22,027 nt of DNA from assembly GCA_903928955.1 (NCBI GenBank), contig CAIYTD010000272.1:1-22027 (forward strand), given 5' to 3'. Source of the DNA: Oligoflexia bacterium (GTDB lineage Bacteria > Bdellovibrionota > UBA1018). The notes below the pieces were generated by a model, which made no database searches, had not been told where the DNA came from, and worked only from the letters and a program-made list of their open reading frames with translations. The translations under genes and the position numbers were made by a program. Positions 7,779 to 15,313 of this stretch are shown piece by piece (position 1 is the stretch's first letter; each line of letters starts with the position of its first letter).

Positions 7779-8348
7779 ATGAAAAAAACCTGGCTGAATG
7801 TTTCTCTTTTTTTTATAATAATAGAAATAGTTCTGCATCCTCCCCTTCTTATTGCTAATCTATTGATCATTTCAAAAACACTCTACCAATCCCCCTGGGA
7901 GTGGGTAGATGAACTAGGTCAAAAGATCTCCCTTTCTCAATTTAAAGGCAAGCCTCTTGTCATCACTATGACGTATACTTCCTGCAGAATGAGTTGCCCC
8001 CTCACAATGAGAAAGCTCCAAGAAGTCAGAAGAGATTTAGAAAAAAAATCTATTCAAGCCGAATTTGTAATGGTTACTTTAGATCCCAGACTAGATACTT
8101 ATCAAAGACTTGCCCAATATAAAAAAAGTTGGAATCTCCCAAAAAAATCGTGGCACTTCTTAACGGGAGAGAAATCAACCATTCTAGACTTAAGTCGATT
8201 CTTAGGAATTCGATTTCAAGAAGAAGCTGATGGACACATCAACCATGATAATAAAATCATTATTATCGATCAAGAAGGAAAAATTAAAAATACAATCGTA
8301 GGCTGGGACAATGATATTTCAGAGGTAATCTCCTCTTCTCAAAAATAA
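7779..8348 (+). CDS. SCO1/SenC-family copper-binding thioredoxin-fold protein
   Basis: The 189-residue protein has one N-terminal hydrophobic segment (about 9-31) that anchors it or serves as signal. A thioredoxin-like domain follows with TYTSCRMSCPLTMRKLQ: the CxxxCP copper/thiol motif at C69 and C73. VMVTLDPRLDTYQRL (98-112) is the conserved SCO strand, and INHDNKIIIIDQEG (154-167) supplies the distal histidine H156. SCO proteins deliver copper to the CuA site of cytochrome oxidase or act as periplasmic thiol reductases. All metal ligands are present. No oxidase subunit is in the window, so the partner is unknown. GAGAGGTG lies eight bases before the ATG. It converges with the PstS-like gene with only 13 bases between. 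Confidence 0.9.
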   Translation: MKKTWLNVSLFFIIIEIVLHPPLLIANLLIISKTLYQSPWEWVDELGQKISLSQFKGKPLVITMTYTSCRMSCPLTMRKLQEVRRDLEKKSIQAEFVMVTLDPRLDTYQRLAQYKKSWNLPKKSWHFLTGEKSTILDLSRFLGIRFQEEADGHINHDNKIIIIDQEGKIKNTIVGWDNDISEVISSSQK

Positions 8349-8361
8349 CTCATTTATCAGA

Positions 8362-8802
8362 CTATTTTTGAAGAAGTACCTTAGCATTTCCTAACTTAGT
8401 GCCTTTAGGAACTACGCCGACTGCGCCTGGCATATTACATACTTTTTCTACAACTTCATCGGCAGTATCTCCCAAAGGAGGCTGAGAATGAATAACGTTA
8501 TTAAAAACCTTCGTTAGCCAAAACTTCTTAGCTTGAATTCCAGTCATCCCCATATATTCCTTAGCCACACCATCAGCATCAGGGGCATCAGGGCTAAATC
8601 CAATAATTTTGACCTCTGAGTGATCATTCCAAAGCAATTCATTGGTCAAAAACATTTGCTTTGCCTTGTCTTTCGATATCTCTGTCTGCTTGACACCCGG
8701 ATGTGCAATGATCTGATATTCTTCGGCTAATGCACTTTTAAAATTTCCAAATGAAAGTAGAGAAATCCAAAACCCAACTCCAAAAATTAAGCTTTTCTTC
8801 AT
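8362..8802 (-). CDS. Small PstS-like periplasmic binding protein (phosphate-type)
   Basis: Starting at the ATG at 8802, the 146-residue product has a classic signal peptide (MKKSLIFGVGFWISLLSFG, cleavage about after ALA) and a half-size phosphate-binding-protein fold. Family-like segments are ISKDKAKQMFLTNELLW, the VKIIGFSPDAPD strand, AKKFWLTKVFNN and a GAVGVVPKG ending that resembles the GAIGYV motif of PstS-like proteins. Such short PstS-like proteins are common in proteobacteria, often without ABC partners. It follows the porin stop by 32 bases and is probably co-transcribed with it. A longer reading frame back to 8853 overlaps the porin gene and puts the signal peptide inside, so I reject that start. 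The ligand (phosphate or another oxyanion) is not proven. Confidence 0.8.
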   Translation of the reverse strand: MKKSLIFGVGFWISLLSFGNFKSALAEEYQIIAHPGVKQTEISKDKAKQMFLTNELLWNDHSEVKIIGFSPDAPDADGVAKEYMGMTGIQAKKFWLTKVFNNVIHSQPPLGDTADEVVEKVCNMPGAVGVVPKGTKLGNAKVLLQK

Positions 8803-8834
8803 ATTTTTCTCACAATTTTTTTTGGATGATTTTC

Positions 8835-10016
8835 TTACCATGCAAGTGACCAATTAACCTGAATGCTCTGGTTTGTTAAACTTGTCGGTGGATTTTGATT
8901 TGAAAAGTTAGAGATAAAAACAGGAGCTCCTGAACTAACAAAAGTATATTCGGCTTTCAGAGCGCTTATTGAAGAAAGCTCATAACGTGTACCCAAAACA
9001 TAATTGCGTGTAGTTGCAGGTAAACCTTGAACTGTAGGACTACCAGAATTTAAATAAACATCATTAGTACTGGTAGCATTGATTTCATAACGCACATAAG
9101 GAGTAAAAAGCCCAAAATGAAGACCCAACTGAGCGTACATCAAGTCTATATGGGTCTGAGTACTCCCATCTGCATTTTGATTCACAATATTCCACGAATC
9201 TGTTCCGCCCACATAACTATGGTACATATGATGGTATTCACTGAGCCATTCTATACTAGGAGAATTGTAGATAAAATGGAAACCGGCAATATATTCCGTC
9301 CCTTTGGGCCCTGAGCTAGCTGTGTTTGTTGAATCACCATCCAAAGCGTATCCACCTGGCAGGTCACTTCTCCAAAAATTAGCCCCTACTCGAATTCCAT
9401 TACTCAATTCATAAAAAACAACTCCGCTAACTGATTTGGACTTATTATAAGAGAAAAAAGAGGTAGGAGGATCTTTTCGAGGACCCCGACCATTGCCAAT
9501 ATTGAAAATATAGCCAAAATTACCTGACCCCACTAAGCCATTTCCTCGGATCTCAATCCCTGTATTATGAACAGGCAGAAGTCCACCCGCATCTTCAAAT
9601 CTCTCCATAACAGGACGAGTAGCTGAGGTGGCTAGATAGCTACCATGGTGGTATGTATCATTCCAGTAACCCAATGCAGTATGAAATCGACCCACTGCAA
9701 CTTTAAACCAAGGACTGACTTGATATTGAACGAAAGTACGCTCCAAATCAACCCCAACGCCATTAAAGGAAGGCTGAAAGTTAATTTCAGCTGTGTACGA
9801 AACTCGCTTATCTAACTGCCCAGATACAAAAATATCTAGATCACGAATCTGAAAATAATTAGCAGAATTTGTTGCATCATAGACATAAGAAAAATCGGTA
9901 AATCCTCTAAATGGAACGTCTGCAGAAGCTGAAATCTCAAAAAACATCAAGCAAATAGCAGCCAAAGTGATAAACCATTCGTAAATGATTATTCTTACAT
10001 TTAAAGATGATTTCAA
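8835..10016 (-). CDS. Outer-membrane beta-barrel porin (phosphate-porin-like)
   Basis: The 393-residue protein begins with a signal peptide (about 1-32, ending SASA). It continues as alternating aromatic beta-strands such as FRGFTDFSYVYD, VSYTAEINFQPSF and WFKVAVGRFHTALGYWND, and ends in VNWSLAW with the C-terminal aromatic that BAM recognises. The order (N-terminal barrel strands, GRFHTALGYW, late RYELSSISALKAEYTF) resembles putative porins of the phosphate-selective group. The start is a TTG at 10016 backed by a very strong GGGGGAG seven bases upstream. The next gene encodes a PstS-like protein, so outer-membrane passage and periplasmic capture of one solute is a reasonable inference. No transporter permease follows. 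The 146-base gap upstream toward cheX must hold both divergent promoters. Confidence 0.85.
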   Translation of the reverse strand: MKSSLNVRIIIYEWFITLAAICLMFFEISASADVPFRGFTDFSYVYDATNSANYFQIRDLDIFVSGQLDKRVSYTAEINFQPSFNGVGVDLERTFVQYQVSPWFKVAVGRFHTALGYWNDTYHHGSYLATSATRPVMERFEDAGGLLPVHNTGIEIRGNGLVGSGNFGYIFNIGNGRGPRKDPPTSFFSYNKSKSVSGVVFYELSNGIRVGANFWRSDLPGGYALDGDSTNTASSGPKGTEYIAGFHFIYNSPSIEWLSEYHHMYHSYVGGTDSWNIVNQNADGSTQTHIDLMYAQLGLHFGLFTPYVRYEINATSTNDVYLNSGSPTVQGLPATTRNYVLGTRYELSSISALKAEYTFVSSGAPVFISNFSNQNPPTSLTNQSIQVNWSLAW

Positions 10017-10146
10017 TTTAACGCTCCCCCTGCATGAATATAAAATTAAAATTCAATATAATCTATTAATGCTCTTTCAGAGTACAGCATCAGTCAATGC
10101 CTTTTTATTTTTTTAAAATTATTAAAGTTTTAGAAACGACTTCCGA

Positions 10147-10162
10147 AACGTAAGGTAACGTT
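10147..10162 (+). promoter_or_regulatory. Inverted repeat enclosing the cheX Shine-Dalgarno sequence
   Basis: AACGT (10147-10151) and ACGTT (10158-10162) flank the loop AAGGTA, which contains the AAGG ribosome-binding site of cheX; the ATG follows immediately at 10163. In RNA this would be a weak 5-base hairpin displaying the site in its loop. It may equally be chance. Confidence 0.25.
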
Positions 10163-10651
10163 ATGTCAAAATTGGATGCCAATTTTTTTAAACCTTTTGT
10201 GGATGGAACACTGAAAACTCTAAAAATTCAGTGTCAAATGAATGCAGAAGCCGAGAAACCTTTTATTAAGGGGAGTCAATCTCAATCCCAGTTTGATCTG
10301 GCTGCAATCATCGGGATCACCAGCGAATCTTTTAGCGGCTCCATTACGCTATGCTTTCCTGAAAGACTGTTTCTGGCCTTAATGAGTAATATGATTGGAG
10401 AAACTTACACTACCATTACTGACGAACTTCAAAGTGGAGCAGGCGAACTTCTCAATATTATTTTCGGTACCGCAAAAGTCGTCCTCAATCAGCAAGGATA
10501 TACCCTTCAAAAGGCTCTTCCGACAGTCATCCGAGGCGCCAATCTACAATCGAGTCATTCGGGAACAAACCCTGTAATCGTATTACCCTTTAAAACAGAA
10601 TTTGGAGACTTTATCATGGAGATTTCAACAGAAAATGGGCCATTAGGGTAA
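10163..10651 (+). CDS. cheX: CheX-family chemotaxis CheY-P phosphatase-like protein
   Basis: This 162-residue cytosolic protein matches the CheX branch of CheC/CheX/FliY. SGSITLCFPERLF (58-70) is a central strand-turn-helix, and DELQSGAGELLNIIFGTAK (87-105) carries the phosphatase ExxN motif as E95 and N98. VIVLPFKTEFGDFIMEI (138-154) matches the C-terminal strands. CheX dephosphorylates CheY-P, or other single-domain receivers, as a dimer. No kinase, receptor or cheY gene is adjacent. The nearest signalling gene is the receiver-like/HD-GYP gene 8 kb away. The gene is divergent from the porin and ends at an inverted repeat shared with the convergent E1 beta gene. Confidence 0.88.
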   Translation: MSKLDANFFKPFVDGTLKTLKIQCQMNAEAEKPFIKGSQSQSQFDLAAIIGITSESFSGSITLCFPERLFLALMSNMIGETYTTITDELQSGAGELLNIIFGTAKVVLNQQGYTLQKALPTVIRGANLQSSHSGTNPVIVLPFKTEFGDFIMEISTENGPLG

Positions 10652-10682
10652 AGAGTCCAGGCTTTCAGTCACCCAGACTCTT
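10651..10682. terminator. Bidirectional terminator-like inverted repeat between cheX and E1 beta
   Basis: AAGAGTC (10651-10657) and GACTCTT (10676-10682) are perfect 7-base arms around an 18-base loop that can pair by two further GC pairs. The element fills the 38-base gap between two convergent genes; the first arm begins at the last base of the cheX stop codon. T-runs are short on both sides (TT, or TTT on the minus strand), so termination may be inefficient. Confidence 0.5.
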
Positions 10683-10689
10683 GCACCTG

Positions 10690-11766
10690 TTAGGCTCGTT
10701 CTTGTACTACTTGTCGAATTATTTCAACAATTCGAGGAAGCTGAGGGACACTTGCCATTTCAAGGGGATCGGCAAGTCCAATTCCTGGAATAAATTCGCC
10801 CGCTAATAATCTGGGACGCGCTTCTAATGAATAGAAAAGTTCTTCATCCTCCACCGTCCGCCGAATCAGATGTTCGCCAAAATTAGTGACCTCAGTATCT
10901 TCATTGACGTAGATAACTCTTTTTGTTTTTCGAATCGATTCTGACACATGATTCCAATCATAAGGCCAAAGAGTTCTTAAATCGATCACTTCAACAGAAA
11001 TACCCTCCCCTTTTAAAAGATCTGCAGCTTGTGCACAAAGGGGAAGAGTGCGTCCATAGCTCACAACAGTGACGTGCTCTCCTTGACGAACGGTTTGAGC
11101 TACGCCTATTTCAACTGTATAATCTGTTAATCCTTCCGGCCAACGCGGTGACCACTGAGTGCGATTACCCAAGGGAGCATCAATCATTTCTTTCAGTTGC
11201 TTTTCACCCTCAGGGGTTAAGGGCGGTTCTCCCGGAATTCTCTCCTGACTTCTCACTCTCATCAAAGCTTTCGGCTTCAAATACATAGTGGGATTAGGTT
11301 CTTTGAGACAGGCGAGCATTAAGCCATAAGCATCCAGAGCATTCGAAGGCATGACAATCTTCCAACCTGGAATATGAGTCATTGTCGCATCGAATGAATG
11401 AGAGTGATAAATAGAACCTCGGATTCCACTTCCGACCGGGGTCATCACAGTCATGGGCAAATTCCAATCACCCAAAGACGACCAAGATTGCATCCCTGCT
11501 AATTTAAGTAAATCAATCGTGTTATAAATATAATCACAAAACTGGATTTCAGCGACACAACGGCTTCCTGCTAACCCCAATCCTATTGCTGCTCCAATAA
11601 TTCCTCTTTCATCTAAAGGAGAATTCCAACTTGTTTTCAGCCCCTGAGTAGCAGTAAAAACCCCACCTAATGGAGGTCCCACATCTTCTCCAAAAACATC
11701 CTTCAAACCTAAATGAGCTTCTCCATAGTGAAGGGCCATCCGAATAGCCTGAACCATAGTTGCCAT
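10690..11766 (-). CDS. 2-oxo-acid dehydrogenase E1 component, beta subunit (transketolase-like)
   Basis: The 358-residue protein matches the E1 beta subunit of pyruvate or branched-chain 2-oxo-acid dehydrogenases. It shows FGEDVGPPLGGVFTAT near the N-terminus, the PLDERGIIGAAIGLGLAG helix pair, AEIQFCDY, IRGSIYHSHSFDATMTHIPG, and a C-terminal transketolase domain (VTVVSYGRTLPLC; VIDLRTLWPYD). It pairs with E1 alpha to form the thiamine-diphosphate decarboxylase. I place the start at the ATG at 11766, which overlaps the alpha-subunit stop as TAATG; a TTG six bases upstream is possible but has no better ribosome site. Which 2-oxo acid is used cannot be told, because neither E2 nor E3 lies in the window. 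Confidence 0.9.
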   Translation of the reverse strand: MATMVQAIRMALHYGEAHLGLKDVFGEDVGPPLGGVFTATQGLKTSWNSPLDERGIIGAAIGLGLAGSRCVAEIQFCDYIYNTIDLLKLAGMQSWSSLGDWNLPMTVMTPVGSGIRGSIYHSHSFDATMTHIPGWKIVMPSNALDAYGLMLACLKEPNPTMYLKPKALMRVRSQERIPGEPPLTPEGEKQLKEMIDAPLGNRTQWSPRWPEGLTDYTVEIGVAQTVRQGEHVTVVSYGRTLPLCAQAADLLKGEGISVEVIDLRTLWPYDWNHVSESIRKTKRVIYVNEDTEVTNFGEHLIRRTVEDEELFYSLEARPRLLAGEFIPGIGLADPLEMASVPQLPRIVEIIRQVVQERA

Positions 11767-12776
11767 TACCAATACCTGCCCTTCTGTTTGCTATAAGTAA
11801 AATCGTAAATAGTAGAAGCATCAGGTAAAGGCTCCTGCTTGACTCTTTGAGACATTTCTAGCATTTCCGCGTTCAACTTTTCCTTCGATTCAGATATTTC
11901 CTTTTGACTCATGATTCCGGCTGCTTTCAACTGGGACTCAAAGAGTGCAAGTGAATCCTCTTCATCAGTGACAAAGTTACATCCAGTAGCTGAACTATGA
12001 CCATAAAGCCGAGAAACTCGAGCTTCCAGTAAAAAAGGCTTTCGTTCCGTACGAACATACTGCATCGCCTCTTGAATCGAAAGGTAGGCTTCCTCTACAT
12101 CATTTCCATTAATCGTTTGCGAACGAATTCCAAAAGCTTGACCCCGATCAGATATTTTTTTATCACCATGTTGAGTCGCAGCGGGAGTTGAAATTCCCCA
12201 TTGATTATTTGTTACAATGATCAAAAGAGGAAGTTCTGCGCCCGGCCGAGAAGACCAAATTAAACAAGAAGCGAAATCACCCTCTGCTGTGCCAGCATCA
12301 CCTCCATTTACGATAGTAATCCCTGTTCCACCCTTACGCCGTTGAGCAATAGCGCTTCCAATTGCAGTAGAATATTGAGTCTCAATCGTCGAAGAAATCG
12401 GAACTACATTCCATTCTCTCTTTGAAAAGTGATTAGAAAAATTTCTTCCCCCCGAGTAAGGGTCTGTAGCTGTATTCTTCATTTGCCTCAGGGCGCCCAG
12501 TGGATGCAGCCCCATCGCCGACAGAATGGCACCTGAGCGGTAGTGTAAATGCAAATAGTCGTAATCTAAACCCTGCCCTTTCTTGACTTGTAAACCCAGG
12601 GAAACATTAAAGGCTTCTTCACCTGGACCACCAATCCAGAAATACCCGTCTGATTGCTTATACATGCGTATCAAACGCTCCTCGAGCACACGCGCCTGAA
12701 CCATATGATTGTGAATTTGGACAAGGAGCTGAGGCTCAAGTCTAAACTTGCTTTTTTTCAAGGATCGTTCCTCCAT
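11766..12776 (-). CDS. 2-oxo-acid dehydrogenase E1 component, alpha subunit
   Basis: This 336-residue protein has the E1 alpha architecture: MVQARVLEERLIRMYKQ near the N-terminus, HLHYRSGAILSAMG and the thiamine-diphosphate/Mg motif GGDAGTAEGDF (158-168) ending in TNNQWG (189-194). LEARVSRLYGHSSATG (250-265) covers the loop whose serines are phosphorylated in mammalian enzymes. The cofactor motif reads GDAGTAEGD where GDGATSEGD is usual, but the metal-binding D160 and N191 are kept. Two starts compete. The ATG at 12776 is preceded directly by an in-frame stop and no ribosome site. A TTG at 12761 has a perfect GGAGG eight bases upstream, giving 331 residues. The gene is 64 bases after the methyltransferase gene and overlaps E1 beta by one base. 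Confidence 0.9.
   Translation of the reverse strand: MEERSLKKSKFRLEPQLLVQIHNHMVQARVLEERLIRMYKQSDGYFWIGGPGEEAFNVSLGLQVKKGQGLDYDYLHLHYRSGAILSAMGLHPLGALRQMKNTATDPYSGGRNFSNHFSKREWNVVPISSTIETQYSTAIGSAIAQRRKGGTGITIVNGGDAGTAEGDFASCLIWSSRPGAELPLLIIVTNNQWGISTPAATQHGDKKISDRGQAFGIRSQTINGNDVEEAYLSIQEAMQYVRTERKPFLLEARVSRLYGHSSATGCNFVTDEEDSLALFESQLKAAGIMSQKEISESKEKLNAEMLEMSQRVKQEPLPDASTIYDFTYSKQKGRYW
12759..12774 (-). promoter_or_regulatory. Ribosome binding site pointing to a TTG start for E1 alpha
   Basis: On the minus strand GGAGG (12774-12770) is followed after eight bases by TTG (12761-12759), in frame with E1 alpha. The annotated ATG at 12776 overlaps this ribosome site itself and has none upstream. 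The real N-terminus may therefore be five residues shorter. Confidence 0.5.
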
Positions 12777-12840
12777 TTATTTCGGGTACACTACCGCAAT
12801 CGGGATTCATGCTCAAGAAAGCAATTCGTATGCGATGGAG

Positions 12841-13479
12841 TTAGAAGTGTTTCCAAACAGAAGCAGACCCCGACACAAAGGCCATTAAGGCTAAAAAAGT
12901 AAGAAGAGCTTCATAGGCTTTATTTTTCATGGCGAGGGAAATAGAAAAAAAATGATGAGATTTTTCTGGATTAACTCCCATTAAAAGACTTTTGGGGGCT
13001 CGAAAAAATGGTGGCCAAACTCGGGGGAAAAACCGAGATACCAGCTGACAGTATTGCGAATAAGGTTCTCCGAAAATTCTGCGGAGCTTTAATTCCTCAT
13101 CTAAAATGATAAAATGATAAATTCCAGCAAATAGTACAGTTGCAACAGCCAGCAAAATCCAATTCTCAATTGCCCATGCCGTGCCCAAAGCCATCCAGTA
13201 AGTTCCCAGATAAAGAGGATTCCTCACATAAGAATAAGGTCCACCCACAGCTGGACGAGTATCTTTTCTTAAATATCCACTTGCCCAAAATCGTAGGAGC
13301 GCACCCAATAAACACAACATAACCCCTGGCAACGCAGGATATTCACGCGCTGAAAACCCTAAAAAAAACGCAAATATCCAAGCAAGGGTAATACGTGTTT
13401 TACCTTGAATAAAACCCCGATACCAATTCAAGTTTTCTCCGACTGCTGTGATACCATTCATATCTTCTATTTGTCGCAC
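12841..13479 (-). CDS. Isoprenylcysteine carboxyl methyltransferase-like membrane methyltransferase
   Basis: The product of about 212 residues is an integral membrane protein with the ICMT/PEMT-family core: GGPYSYVRNPLYLGTYWMALG, then hydrophobic helices, then ILDEELKLRRIFGEPYSQYCQLVSRFFPR. The RNPxY and the E-L-x-L-x-x-x-F-G-x-x-Y pattern form the S-adenosylmethionine site in this family. Bacterial members methylate lipids, quinone-like or other hydrophobic acceptors, or have unknown targets. The start is uncertain: GTG at 13479 has AGGAG five bases upstream and is my choice, a TTG at 13494 would add five residues, and an ATG at 13461 would remove six. It sits directly after the outer-membrane-like gene and before E1 alpha, so co-transcription is likely. 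The substrate is unknown. Confidence 0.8.
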   Translation of the reverse strand: MRQIEDMNGITAVGENLNWYRGFIQGKTRITLAWIFAFFLGFSAREYPALPGVMLCLLGALLRFWASGYLRKDTRPAVGGPYSYVRNPLYLGTYWMALGTAWAIENWILLAVATVLFAGIYHFIILDEELKLRRIFGEPYSQYCQLVSRFFPRVWPPFFRAPKSLLMGVNPEKSHHFFSISLAMKNKAYEALLTFLALMAFVSGSASVWKHF

Positions 13480-13495
13480 ATCCACTCCTGGCAAT

Positions 13496-14107
13496 TCAAA
13501 TCATTTCGAATCCTATCCCGATCGATAACTGAAGTTCCCGAACAGGGGCTAACTCTAATCCTAAACTCGACAAAGAAGTGATACCACTTGGATTCAAAAT
13601 ATTTGTCAATCCATAATTATACCTTCCCTCAATGAGGACTAAGGTAGATGCACTGATTCTTGTTTTTCCGGAAAGCAGAAAAGTTAATCCATAGTCGGAA
13701 TTCAATACAGAACCCCATTCTCTAGAAGTGGCCTGTCCATTGGAATCGACATGACGATGAATCAAGGTTTTTATGGGAATAGCATAATATCCACCTAATC
13801 CCACTGAAAGCAAATGACTCCATAAAGCCGAATAATTTAAGGAAGGAGAAATTTTTACCCAATTCGTTGTAATCTCCTCAGAGTGCATAAATCGATTCAG
13901 CAAATTACCCTCTGCCTCCAAGGAAAGAAAATCACCCCAAACCGGAAAATGGGCCCTTCCTCCCTCTAAACCTACCATTTTTTCAATAAGAATCTCATCG
14001 CTCACTGCAAGCGAAGCAAGACTTTTAACGGCTGACTGAGCTCCTTTTGCATGAATAAAAAGGAAAAGACATGCATAAAAAAGTTTTTTTTTAAAAAGGG
14101 GGAGCAT
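13496..14107 (-). CDS. Predicted outer-membrane beta-barrel-like protein of unknown function
   Basis: I do not recognise a named family. The 203-residue protein has a signal peptide (basic LFKKK, then YACLFLFIHA, cleavage near AQS) and a mature part of alternating amphipathic strands, such as NWVKISPSLNYSALW, LSVGLGGYYAIPIKT, YGLTFLLSGKTRISAST and LVLIEGRYNYGLTNI. The last strand LQLSIGIGFEMI ends near the C-terminus without the usual aromatic. This pattern fits a small 8-strand outer-membrane barrel (porin-family/OmpA-like N-domain). It lies 32 bases after exbD, so it might be an outer-membrane partner of the ExbBD motor, but it is far too small for a TonB-dependent receptor and shows no TonB box. 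It may instead be a structural surface protein. Confidence 0.65.
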   Translation of the reverse strand: MLPLFKKKLFYACLFLFIHAKGAQSAVKSLASLAVSDEILIEKMVGLEGGRAHFPVWGDFLSLEAEGNLLNRFMHSEEITTNWVKISPSLNYSALWSHLLSVGLGGYYAIPIKTLIHRHVDSNGQATSREWGSVLNSDYGLTFLLSGKTRISASTLVLIEGRYNYGLTNILNPSGITSLSSLGLELAPVRELQLSIGIGFEMI

Positions 14108-14139
14108 CCCTACTTATTAACTCAACTTCTCGCTCTATT

Positions 14140-14589
14140 CTATTTATTTTTGGATGGATCCAAACTAGTCGCTATTGCAAATTTCTGAGCGCCTGCTTTG
14201 CGCGCATGATCCATTACTTCCATTGCTGCACCTAAAAAAGCTTGCCGATCTCCCTCTAAAATCACCAGCTTAGATTGAGTCTTTAAAAAGGATTGCTTCA
14301 AGACTTTCTCTAGTAGGCCATAATCTCCGCTGGCAATCTCTTTCTGATTCACCTGAAGACGCCCACCTGGGAGAAGCGTAACGATGACTCCTTCCGGTTG
14401 AGACTGTGAAGCGGTTTCGCTTGCCCGAGGTAAATCCACATTCACTCCCGACTGAGACATTGCCGAACTCGTCACCATAAAGATGATTAAAAGAACCAGA
14501 AAGATATCCGTCAATGGTGTAAAATTGATTTCCGCTATAATAGGAGCATCATCGTCAGACTCACTACGCCGTAACCTCTTAAGAGCCAT
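14140..14589 (-). CDS. exbD: ExbD/TolR-family proton-channel subunit
   Basis: Beginning at the ATG at 14589, the 149-residue protein has a short basic, acidic-rich cytoplasmic tail. One transmembrane helix follows, IIAEINFTPLTDIFLVLLIIFMVTSS written as two overlapping parts: INFTPLTDIF (21-30) and LVLLIIFMVT (31-40). D28 is the conserved proton-carrying aspartate. A periplasmic domain with VIVTLLPGGRLQVN and LEGDRQAFLGAAMEVMD completes the ExbD/TolR fold. With ExbB it forms the proton-driven motor that energises TonB or Tol-Pal. Its start overlaps the exbB end by 11 bases; a longer frame to 14634 would overlap by 56 bases and is less likely. No tonB, tolA or pal gene is adjacent, so Ton versus Tol role is open. 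Confidence 0.88.
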   Translation of the reverse strand: MALKRLRRSESDDDAPIIAEINFTPLTDIFLVLLIIFMVTSSAMSQSGVNVDLPRASETASQSQPEGVIVTLLPGGRLQVNQKEIASGDYGLLEKVLKQSFLKTQSKLVILEGDRQAFLGAAMEVMDHARKAGAQKFAIATSLDPSKNK

Positions 14590-15274
14590 TTTTTGTATCT
14601 TTCGATGCGTTCGATTCTGCCGCCAAAACTTCAAGAGCTAAAATTTCACTTAATTCCTCAATCTGCAACCGGATGGTCAGCACTAAATCACTCCACCGAG
14701 TTTGGAAAGCATTAAAAGCCATCACCGCAACCACAGCAACAATAATACCTGCTGCCGTAGCGACTAAGGCTTGAGAAATTCCTGCTGCCACTACGGCAAA
14801 TCCACCTAATCCGCTTTTAGCCATCTCCTGAAAGGAATCTAAAATACCTACTACCGTTCCAAAAAGACCAATAAACGGAGCTGAACTTCCTATAGTGCCC
14901 AAAATCCATAGATTTTGTCTCAGCTCCCAATTCAGAAGCTGCCTTTTTCTGTCTAACGCTTCTAGCCAATGGGCACGCAATCGAACATCCCTAGAGCTCA
15001 AGCGTTCGAAAGCAACCATTAAAAGTCTCGCAGTAGGAAGGCCAGGATTTCTATGACAAAGCCCTCGCACAGCATCTAAATCATTATTAAGAAGTGTATG
15101 CATTGCCTCCAAATGAAAAGATTTCAAAGATTGTCCCAGACGACGGTAATTCCAAAGGCGCTCAAAAATAACTGCCCACACCAAAAGCGAACAAATCACT
15201 AACGGATACATAGTGAAGCCACCGCTGATCACCAAATGCCAAATATTTTGATTTGTCATGACGGATGTCGACAT
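14579..15274 (-). CDS. exbB: MotA/TolQ/ExbB-family proton-channel protein
   Basis: This 231-residue inner-membrane protein has three hydrophobic segments: one near residues 10-30 (MYPLVICSLLVWAVIFERLW) and two in the C-terminal half (SSAPFIGLFGTVVGILDSF; SQALVATAAGIIVAVVAVMAF). The second carries the family motif APxxGLxGTVxGI, and the last the T-AxG pore lining. It partners ExbD in the next, overlapping gene. The ATG at 15274 has no Shine-Dalgarno sequence and lies about 4 bases after the predicted transcription start, suggesting a leaderless or nearly leaderless message; an internal ATG at 15259 is an alternative. It is the first gene of a possible six-gene run reaching to E1 beta. Confidence 0.9.
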   Translation of the reverse strand: MSTSVMTNQNIWHLVISGGFTMYPLVICSLLVWAVIFERLWNYRRLGQSLKSFHLEAMHTLLNNDLDAVRGLCHRNPGLPTARLLMVAFERLSSRDVRLRAHWLEALDRKRQLLNWELRQNLWILGTIGSSAPFIGLFGTVVGILDSFQEMAKSGLGGFAVVAAGISQALVATAAGIIVAVVAVMAFNAFQTRWSDLVLTIRLQIEELSEILALEVLAAESNASKDTKNGS

Positions 15275-15284
15275 ATTTCTTGCA

Positions 15285-15313
15285 ACCCTAGCGAGCCATT
15301 TCTACTCTGTCAA
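15285..15313 (-). promoter_or_regulatory. Predicted sigma70 promoter of exbB, very close to the start codon
   Basis: On the minus strand TTGACA (15313-15308), a perfect -35, is followed after 17 bases by TAGGGT (15290-15285), which keeps the key T, A and final T of the -10. Initiation would fall about base 15278, a few bases before the exbB ATG at 15274. The -35 lies only 17 bases upstream of the divergent lipoprotein ATG at 15330. Confidence 0.5.

Noticed and set aside
8803..8853. Upstream start for the PstS-like protein
   Set aside because: It overlaps the porin 3' end and places 17 residues before a textbook signal peptide beginning at 8802.
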